A stretch of DNA of 64,000 nt from Piliocolobus tephrosceles (taxonomy: Eukaryota; Chordata; Mammalia; Primates; Cercopithecidae), in contig NC_045452.1 in assembly GCF_002776525.5 (NCBI RefSeq), positions 26,897,982 to 26,961,981 on the forward strand, written 5' to 3'. Within the stretch, counting starts at the first letter, position 1. The number at the start of each line of letters is the position of its first letter. Positions 56,592 to 64,000 of the stretch are shown here, piece after piece. Under the pieces are notes generated by a model. It was not told where the DNA came from. It worked only from the letters and a program-made list of their open reading frames with translations, and searched no databases. Position numbers and translations under genes: made by a program.

Positions 56592-57100
56592 ACCACCACG
56601 CCCGGCTAATTTTTGTGTTTTTTGCAGAGACAGGGTTTCTCTGTGTTGCCAAGCCTCATCTTGAACTCCTGGTCTCAAGTGATCCACCTGCGTCAGCCTC
56701 AAAAAGTGCTAGGACAATCTCCTCACATCAAGATCCTTGAGTCTTCAAATTTTATTTTGAGACAGGGTCCCGCTCTGTCGCCCAGACTGGACTACAGTGG
56801 CGTGGTCTCAGCTCGCCGCAACCTCTGCCTCCCAGGCTCAAATGGTCCTCCCACTTCAGCCTCTTGAGTAGCTGGGACTACAGGTTTGTGCTACCACACC
56901 TGGCTAATTTTTGTTTTTTTTGCAGAGACACGGTTTTGCCTCGTTGTCTAGGCTGGTTTTGAGGCGTCCGCAGGGCTGAGGCAGGAGAATCTCTTGAACC
57001 TGGGAGGTGGAGGTTGCAGTGAGTCGAGATTGCACCACTGCCCTCGAGCCTGGACAGCAGAACGAGACCCTGTCTCAATACCACAACAAAACAAAAAATA
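56592..57100. mobile_element. Rearranged cluster of Alu fragments
   Basis: Three pieces: an antisense left arm (56592-56713); an antisense Alu (56762-56964) with a 50-bp MLT1-like leader (56714-56761); and a sense right arm (56972-57100, ggctgaggcaggagaatctc to ccctgtctcaatacc). The pieces do not form one element. Confidence 0.8.
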
Positions 57101-57482
57101 CATAGGGATCAAGTCCAACCATCCACGTGGTTCTTCTGGTTCCAGAATTCCCTCATTCTAGATGCGTTATTCCTGACTCTTTATTGAATCATTACTGACA
57201 GCTCAGAGCAGTCATTTTACTGGCACAACTGAGTTATTTTCCCCTGACGGCATTAACTGCTGCTTGCAGACACAGAGTTCATCCAACACGTGCTTCCCAC
57301 ACACCATTCTCAGGAGACCTGCCTGGAGACGCTCTCTCAGTTTGGCAAGTCATTTCCAGAGGAGGAAGCAACAGTTAGAAACTCAGATATTTCACAGAGT
57401 GCCTCCTTTTCCTGGTAACTTATTAAAATCTGCAAGAACTAAGGGAGAGCCCTTCCTCGTTAATTTCCTGACCTGGACAATT
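57101..57482. other. Unique intergenic sequence
   Basis: Nothing recognised before the gap. Confidence 0.5.
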
Positions 57483-57582
57483 NNNNNNNNNNNNNNNNNN
57501 NNNNNNNNNNNNNNNNNNNNNNNNNNNNNNNNNNNNNNNNNNNNNNNNNNNNNNNNNNNNNNNNNNNNNNNNNNNNNNNNNN
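57483..57582. other. Assembly gap, 100 N
   Basis: Abuts the (ttgt)n tail of an antisense Alu. Confidence 0.99.
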
Positions 57583-57878
57583 TTGTTTGTTTGTTTGTTT
57601 TGAGACAGAGTCTTGCTCTGTCGCCCAGGTTGGAGTGCAGTGGTGCAATCTTGGGTCACTGCAACCTCCGCCTCCTGGGTTCAAGTGATTCTCACGCCTC
57701 AGCCTCCCAAGTAGCTGGGATTACAGGCACGCACCACCGCACCTGGCTAATTTTTGTATTTTTAATAGAGAGGGAGTTTCTCCATGTTGGCCAGGCTGGT
57801 CTTGAACTCCTGACCTAAGGTGATCCACCCACCTTGGCCTCCCAAACTGCTGAGATTACAGGCATGAGCCACCTGGCT
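57583..57878 (-). mobile_element. AluS, antisense
   Basis: (ttgt)n, then tgagacagagtcttgctctg to catgagccacctggc. Confidence 0.9.
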
Positions 57879-58037
57879 AAAAAAACAGAAGTTTTTGATG
57901 AGACAATTCACTTGTAGATTTTTAAAAGTTTAACGAGTGTATGTCTTAGTTATTCCATGTTCATTGTTTACTCACTAAAAAAAAGATTCAATTCCATTAC
58001 ATTCTAGTTTTTTTTCAGTTAAAGATTTTAATACATG

Positions 58038-58326
58038 TCAAGTGTGATGGCTAATGCCTGTAATCCCAGCACTTCGGGAGGCCAAGGTGGGCGGACCACT
58101 TGAGCCCCTGAGTTTGACACCACACTAGGCACCATGGCAAAACCCCGTCTCTCCAAAAAATGCGAAAATTATCCAGACATGGTGGCGCAAGTCTATAGTC
58201 CCAGCCACTGGGGGGCTGAGGCAGGATGATCACTTGAGCCTGGGAGATACAGGTTGTAGTAAGCCTTGATTGCTCCACTGCACTCCAGCCTGGGCAACAG
58301 AGCAAGACCCTGTCTCAAAAAAGAAA
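58038..58326 (+). mobile_element. AluJ, sense
   Basis: tcaagtgtgatggctaatgc to gaccctgtctcaaaaaagaa. Confidence 0.85.
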
Positions 58327-58328
58327 AG

Positions 58329-58618
58329 AGGCCAGGCGCAGTGGCTCAAGCCTGTAATCCCAGCACTTTGGGAGGCCAAGGCAGGTGGATCACCTGAGGT
58401 CAGGAGTTCGAGACCAGCCTGACCAACATGGTGAAACCCCATCTCCACTAAAAATACAAAAAATTAGCCAGGTGTGGTGGTCCATGCCTATCATCCCAGC
58501 TACTCAGGAGGCTGAGACAGGAGAATCATTTGAACCAGGGAGGCAGAGGTTGCGGTGAGCTGAGATCACGCGAGTGCACTCCAGCCTGGGCGACAGAGTG
58601 GCACTGTCTCAGAAAGAA
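58329..58618 (+). mobile_element. AluS, sense
   Basis: ggccaggcgcagtggctcaa to ggcactgtctcagaaag, head-to-tail after the AluJ. Confidence 0.9.
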
Positions 58619-58682
58619 AGAAAAAGAGAGAGAGAGGAAGGGAGAGAGGGAAGGAGGGAAGGAAGAAAGAAGGAAAGAAGGA
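58612..58682 (+). repeat. Polypurine tract (GAAA/GGAA)n
   Basis: About 70 bases of only A and G, grown from the Alu tail. Confidence 0.9.
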
Positions 58683-58858
58683 CTAATACAGTTGTGCTCT
58701 TGCCATAGGTCTGTCCTCATCACTAATTCGCCTAAGCTTTTATTTACTGACTTGCAGACGATTTATCCCAACTATATCCAGAAGCAACCCAGGAACCTGT
58801 CCTGCTGAAGAGTCAGAGCCAAGAGGATGCTCACCACTAGCCCTCGCCTCTCAAATTC

Positions 58859-59151
58859 TTTTTTTTTTGAGACGGAGTCTCGCTCTGTCGCCCAGGCTGG
58901 AGTGCAGTGGCCGGATCTCAGCTCACTGCAAGCTCCGCCTCCCGGGTTCACACCATTCTCCTGCCTCAGCCTCCCGAGTAGCTGGGACTACAGGCGCCCG
59001 CCACCTCACCCGGCTAGTTTTTTGTATTTTTTTTAGTAGAGACGGGGTTTCACCATGTTCGCCAGGATGGTCTCGATCTCCTGACCTCGTGATCCGCCCG
59101 TCTCAGCTTCCCAAAGAGCTGGGATTACAGGCTTGAGCCACTGCACCTGGC
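58859..59151 (-). mobile_element. Young AluY (Old World monkey type), antisense
   Basis: Target site ctcaaattct on both sides. Carries tggccggatctcagctcac. Confidence 0.92.
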
Positions 59152-59224
59152 CTCAAATTCTAATAAAAGCACCTCAGGTCTGTCCAGCTAAAGATATGCA
59201 GTAAAGCTGGGGATGTATGTATTC

Positions 59225-59695
59225 AATCATTCACTTGACATGACCCTTCCCCCTGCTCCAGGCATGTATGACGTCCCTGCCTCCCCTTCGCCTTCTGCCA
59301 TGATTTTAAGTTTCCTGAGGCTACACCAGAAGCAGAAACTGCTATGCTTCCTGTACAACCTGTGGAGCCATGAGCCAATTAAACCTCTTTTCTTTATAAA
59401 TTACCCAGTCTTAGGCCGGGCGCGGTGGCTCAAGCCTGTAATCCCAGCACTTTGGGAGGCCGAGACGGGTGGATCACGAGGTCAGGAGATCGAGACCATC
59501 CTGGCTAACACGGTGAAACCCCGTCTCTACTAAAAAATACAAAAAACTAGCCGGGCGAGGTGGCGGGCGCCTGTAGTCCCAGCTACTAGGGAGGCTGAGG
59601 CAGGAGAATGGCGTAAACCCAGGAGGCGGAGCTTGCAGTGAGCTGAGACCCGGCAACTGCACTCCAGCCTGGGTGACAGAGCCAGACTCCATCTC

Positions 59696-59758
<63 letters not shown>

Positions 59759-59812
59759 ATTACCCAGTCTTAGGTATTTCTTTATAGCAGTGCGAGAACA
59801 GACTCATATATC
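59225..59812 (+). mobile_element. THE1/MST-type (ERVL-MaLR) LTR, sense, split by an AluY
   Basis: cttcgccttctgccatgatt, gagccaattaaacctctttt, ctttataaattacccagtct, then after the Alu gtatttctttatagcagtgc and gagaacagactcata; the classic THE1/MST 3' end. Confidence 0.88.
59414..59756 (+). mobile_element. Young AluY with a long (AAAT)n tail, sense
   Basis: Target-site duplication aaattacccagtctta (about 59398-59413 and 59758-59773). The (aaat)n tail spans about 59695-59756. Confidence 0.93.
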
Positions 59813-60480
59813 CTCCATCAACTCATTCACCACACAGCAGCAAATATAAGCTTGGCCCTCCTGGCTCAGACTCCTCAGCCCCAGGGTTGAGAGCTTGAGA
59901 GCTTCCAAGCTGCCCCCCACCAACTGCCCAGCTCACTGGTCACTCCAGCCACGCTGGACACCAGCAGTCCCTCTCTTCGCAAGTCTCGCAAGCCTCTGGG
60001 CTTCAGCACGGCCCAGCCCCCATGGCTAACTGTTGCTAGTCTATGCTGCAATTTCCAGGTCAGCTGTGCCCACCCCCTTCCCCCCCAGGCCCTAGTGCCC
60101 CTCAGCCGGGGCATCCTCTGGAGGCCTCGCAGCCTGTGCTGTCCCATCTCAGGACTTCTCTGACGCTATCAAAAGTTCCCGTGACCTCTGACTCCCCCAG
60201 GGGCTCCACCTCAGTGACTGTGCCCTGGCCACTTTCCAACTTTTGCACTGAGCCTGAGACAGAGCAGACACCCGACAAATCTTTGATGAGTAAAGGAAGG
60301 ATCCACTGACTACTCTGAGGGAAGTGAGATGATCAACTTTGCTTTCGTAAATATTTGTCTCTCTAAATTATTAAAGCAGCCCATATTTGTGATAACCAAT
60401 GAAAATGACACCAAAGAGCCTCCAAAGAAATGACTTCTCCAGATCTCATTCCTCGGGGGTAACTGCCGTTTTCAGTTTGG
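59813..60480. other. Unique intergenic sequence
   Basis: Nothing recognised. Confidence 0.5.
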
Positions 60481-60740
60481 GATGAATCATTTCAGAACTA
60501 AAACAATAACAACAACACAACCACCAGTCCAATTCCATATACAGGGAAGCATTTTTTAAAGAATAAATATAGATATTCGTGCATACATGCATAACGTTAT
60601 ACTATATATACCACCTTGTAACTTGCTTTTGTCTGTAAACATATCAAGAATCAGGAATATTTTCCATGTCTGCAAATAGATACTATCTTCTTTTTTAAGA
60701 TTGCATCTTATTCAACTGAGTGAATGCACCATAATATATA
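60481..60740 (+). mobile_element. L1M-like fragment, AT-rich
   Basis: accttgtaacttgcttttgt, ttttccatgtctgcaaatag and gtgaatgcaccataatatat resemble old L1 3' sequence. Family uncertain. Confidence 0.45.
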
Positions 60741-61034
60741 TTTTTTTCTTTTTTCTTTTGAGACAGGGTCTCACTCTGTCACCCAGGCTGGAGTGCAGTG
60801 GAGAAATCATGTCTCACTACAGCTTTGACGTCCCAGGTTCAAGTGATCTTCAACTTCCCCAGTAGCTGGGGCCACAGGTGCATGCCACCATGCCTGGCTA
60901 ATTTTTTTACTTTTTGATGGAGATGGGGTCTCCCTATGTTGCCCAGGCTGGCTTTGAACTCCTGGGTTCAAGCAATCCTCCCACCTTGGCCTCCCAAAGT
61001 GCTGGGATTATAGGCATGAGCCACCATGACCAAC
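60741..61034 (-). mobile_element. AluJ, antisense
   Basis: tttgagacagggtctcactc to gagccaccatgaccaac. Confidence 0.87.
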
Positions 61035-61035
61035 C

Positions 61036-61570
61036 ACATTTTCTTTTAAAATGAACGACTTATTTTGGAATAATTTTAGATTTACAGAAATGTTGTGAAT
61101 ATAGCACAGAGTTCCCCTAATGTTGCCATAACCGTGGGACATTTGTCAAAACTAAAAATGTGTGTTGGTATAGCATTATTATTATTACTTTTTTTTTTTT
61201 GAGACAGAGTTTTGCCTTGTTGAGCGCAATGGCGTGATCTCAGCTCACCGCAACCTCCTCCTCCCGGGTTCAAGCGATTCTCCCGCCTTAGCCTCCCAAG
61301 TAGCTGGGATTACAGGCACACACCACCATGACCGGCTAATTTTTGTATTTTTAGTAGAGATGAGGTTTCTCCATGTTGCTCAGGCTGATCTCAAACTCCC
61401 AACCTCAGGTGTTCTGCCCTCCTCGGCTTCCCAAACTGCTGGGATTACAGGCGTGAGCCACCGTGCCTGGCCTGGTTTATCATTATTAACGAAATCTTCT
61501 GCTTACATTTCACCGGTTTTCTCACTAAGGCCCTTTTTCTGTTCCAGGACACAGTCCAGGCATTAAGTTT
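61036..61570 (-). mobile_element. L1M-like fragment, split by an Alu
   Basis: Left: ttggaataattttagattta, acagagttcccctaatgttg, gggacatttgtcaaaac. Right (61473 onward): catttcaccggttttctcac, ctttttctgttccaggacac. One ancient element; orientation not certain. Confidence 0.55.
61189..61471 (-). mobile_element. AluS, antisense
   Basis: tttttgagacagagttttgc to gagccaccgtgcctggcc, with a short deletion in the right arm. Confidence 0.88.
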
Positions 61571-62819
61571 CTCCCTGCAGCCTTGACTTAGCAGTTCCCA
61601 CGTGGTGGACACGTGGTGTTTTGCACTTTTGCTGTGCTGTGAGGCTGCAGTCGACATCTCCTGGCCTCTCCCTCTGCTCACCTGCACACATCCTTCCCTC
61701 CCACAGGTGTGCCAGAGTGGAGGGCCGTGCGAGGTTGTGCAGGCACAGGAGGCTTGCTGCTCCCAGCGGAGGGAGGCGTGGCAGCTCTTTGCCTTACCTC
61801 CTCCTTGTTTCTGTGATTTGCACTTTAGCAAGCTCACTCTGGCTCCCAGGACTGAGACTTGGAGGGAGAAGCCTGATTCTAGAGGCCTCAGTGGAGGGAC
61901 AGAGGCAAGGGGACAGATATGAGAGAGCTTTAGACAACACTCCTGTCTGGTTGGGTGTGGAGTTGAGTGAGGGGAATGATGAAGGACTTCAGCTTTGTCA
62001 TTTAGGCAAAGGAAGTCATGGAGCCCTTCAGGGAGGCAGCAGGAACAAGGGAGGAGGTTCGTCAAGAGGCTCGGGGATCCAGTTGTAGCCCCGCTGTTTG
62101 AGTGCCCTTGGGATACCCGGGAGGCAGGAGGCACAGATTTGGAGCGCCCCGAGTGGCCAGGCGAGAGCTGAAGCCATGGATGGGGATGCGACGCCCTTCC
62201 TTCTAGATGGATCTATCGAATTAAAGGCACACACAAGCTCAAGCACACGTGCACACACAAAGCTTGTTTTTAAAAATCCAGCAGAAATTGTGTGGACACA
62301 CACAGCTGCAGGGTGACTTAGCTGCAAAACACAGAGAGACCTGGATAACCCAGCAGGAGGAGCTGAGCCTGCCGTGGATGCCCTGGTGGAAGAGCTGTAA
62401 ACAAGCGTTACATCCAGGCTGGTGGCACCAGGAGGTGGCTGAAGGGACTGTGTGATGCAGGGCTGTGGCCGACACCCGGCCATTCTGCTCTTTCTGCTGC
62501 CCTGGGCTAGACAACAGTCCGTTCCCTTCCAGGCACATTCCCTTTCCCAGGTGCCCCCTACATGGATCTCTGGGCCGCCTGGGTCTAGCCTGTCCCCAAC
62601 TGGCCATCAACCCTCTCTCCTGCACCTGCCATTCTACGCAGGAGGAAACCGAGCCACTGCCCCACTTCTGAGAACTTCACTGCTTTCCTCATCTCTCCTA
62701 CAGCCTCCCCTCTGAGGATGAGTGTCTTCACCTGCAGAGCCTGCAGCGGGGGACAAGATTAAGATTAAGGTCCTTCCTTGAGTCAGAGTAGCATGGGACA
62801 ATGAAGGAACCATGAACAG
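61571..62819. other. Unique intergenic sequence
   Basis: A 229-codon minus-strand open frame across 61445-62134 runs into repeats and has no recognisable domain. Nothing else recognised. Confidence 0.5.
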
Positions 62820-63010
62820 GCAGACCTGGTCCCAATCTTAGGTCAAATCTGATCAGCTATGTGAGTTTAAGTAAGTTATTCAACCTCTCTGAGATATACA
62901 TCTCTCCCTCTCTCTCTTTAGTGGGGACAGTAATTCCAAGCTTGCAGAGGTTTTCTGGGAAGCTGAGAATATGGATGTGAACTCTCTAGTACATCACTGG
63001 GACTAACTAA
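62820..63010 (+). mobile_element. MIR, sense
   Basis: gctatgtgagtttaagtaag, ttattcaacctctctgagat, then gggacagtaattcc; interrupted by (tctc)n near 62903. Confidence 0.7.
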
Positions 63011-63744
63011 GCAGCAGCTGTAATAACAATTATTATAGGAATTCTGAGCTATTTCAACGCCACGGTTAAAGGGAGACATTTTACAAGTTCCAAGCCGTGT
63101 AAGGTAAATCAGGGGCGATTCACACTGCCACCGTCTCCCAGTGAATTATTCACCCTGAAAAAGGTGATCAGTAGAGATTATTAACCTGCAGAGGGGAATA
63201 CGTTTCAAAGAACGGCAAAAGCGCGTCTAATCTTAATTAGGTGCCATTTTTCTCTGTCCACCTGGAAAAAGCTAGTTCCCGGATTTGCAGGGGCTGGGGT
63301 CCATTGCAAAGGGGGAAAAAACAGCTTAGAGGATTCCTGCAGGTTAGGTAGGATAAAGGAGAGACTATCCACGGGGAGGACCGCATGGATAAACACTGCT
63401 CTGTCCAGGGATGAGTGAGTGTCACAGCCTCCTCTCATGTCACAACACACAGTGCTGCCTCTCCTTGGGCCATCAGCTTGTTTCAGATGCCATCAGAGTC
63501 TCTGTGAAGTGCACAGTTTACAAGCCCCATGTTCCTGCCAACTGGCACCCTGAGACGGTGGCTTTGTGCCCTGAGCTTGGACTGCAATGGAATGAAAGTT
63601 CATTGCACAATGGGCTGCTGGAACAGAATATGGTTTGCTCAACATGGTACAGTTCTGACCACAAGCTGACGGAAGACTGTTCTCGTGGGAGGCTTCTGTC
63701 CCTTTCCCCTGTTCAGAGCAGCCCCCGCACTTTCACACAGGAGC
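63011..63744. other. Unique intergenic sequence, possible conserved element
   Basis: 63040-63260 shows no repeat and contains gtctaatcttaattaggtg and gtgaattattcacc (an exact 14-bp palindrome at about 63141-63154). Confidence 0.4.
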
Positions 63745-63965
63745 TCAGCTGAGGAGTGTCCTGGACTCGGAGGACCCCTCTGTGTTCCAGTCAAGCCTCC
63801 GCCATCACCTGCTATGCGTCTTTGGGAAAGTCCCTCAACTTCCCTGTGACTCAGTTTCTTCATCTGTAAAACGGGGACAACAAGCATATTTGCACCATCT
63901 ACCCTGGAGAAGTTGTTAAAGAGGATAATGTGGATATAAAGGTGCCGTGTGCCAATATAATTCAT
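63745..63965 (+). mobile_element. MIR, sense
   Basis: gggaaagtccctcaacttcc, ctgtgactcagtttcttcat, ctgtaaaacggggacaacaa, gttgttaaagaggataatg in the MIR sense order. Confidence 0.8.
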
Positions 63966-64000
63966 CGTGATTGTCATTCTCTTGTTCTACTTGTGACCTC

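Larger units (their letters stand above)
25171..64000. other. Intergenic DNA upstream of PHF21B
   Basis: This 39-kb stretch shows no convincing exon on either strand. Open frames here come mainly from Alu, minisatellite or chance sequence. In human the next gene beyond the PHF21B 5' end is far away (NUP50 direction, from memory), which fits. Enhancers and non-coding RNAs cannot be excluded from sequence alone. Confidence 0.7.

Noticed and set aside
61445..62134. 229-codon minus-strand frame
   Set aside because: Ends in Alu and L1-like sequence, low-complexity content, no homologue recognised.

Overview
This is a nuclear genomic window from a primate, almost certainly an Old World monkey such as a macaque, baboon or vervet. 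It is packed with Alu elements. The youngest of these (for example 13371-13668, 29232-29534, 38244-38533, 54456-54756, 58859-59151 and 59414-59698) carry the 'gatccggccactg' and 'aaaaactagccgggcgagg' variants that I associate with cercopithecid AluY (AluYRa-like) subfamilies. MIR, L1M, MLT1/THE1 and Tigger-like fossils fill much of the remainder. Six N runs (four of 100 or 400 bases, two of 10) show a draft assembly.

Only one protein-coding gene can be supported: the 5' end of PHF21B (PHD finger protein 21B) on the minus strand. Coding exon 1 is 24010-24063, with a strong start context and an in-frame upstream stop at 24091-24093. Coding exon 2 is 23079-23144. Both have canonical splice sites and join in phase 0 to give a 40-residue N-terminus very similar to that of PHF21B and of its paralogue PHF21A (BHC80). 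They lie in a CpG island of about 3.6 kb (about 21560-25170), which is broken by a 400-N gap where the 5' UTR and core promoter should be. The exons encoding the PHD finger would lie beyond the left edge of the window.

Layout: 1-23078 is the 5' part of PHF21B intron 2 (minisatellites, MIRs, L1M 3' ends, MLT1 LTRs and relatively few Alus). 21560-25170 is the CpG-island promoter block. 25170-64000 is upstream intergenic DNA with dense Alus, often nested inside MLT1 or THE1-type LTRs with visible target-site duplications. It also holds several minisatellites (19-bp units at 43917-44875, 21-bp units at 49917-50270), an inverted duplication (26027-27330) and a 116-bp direct duplication with an offset of exactly 730 bp (40407-40522 and 41137-41252).

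No operon-like, viral, CRISPR or toxin system is present, and I found no second gene, tRNA or rRNA. The most interesting items are a possible alternative PHF21B first exon at 23328-23345, whose peptide matches a PHF21A exon that PHF21B otherwise lacks, the inverted duplication, and a VNTR in which each unit holds CCAAT, E-box and TGACAG motifs.
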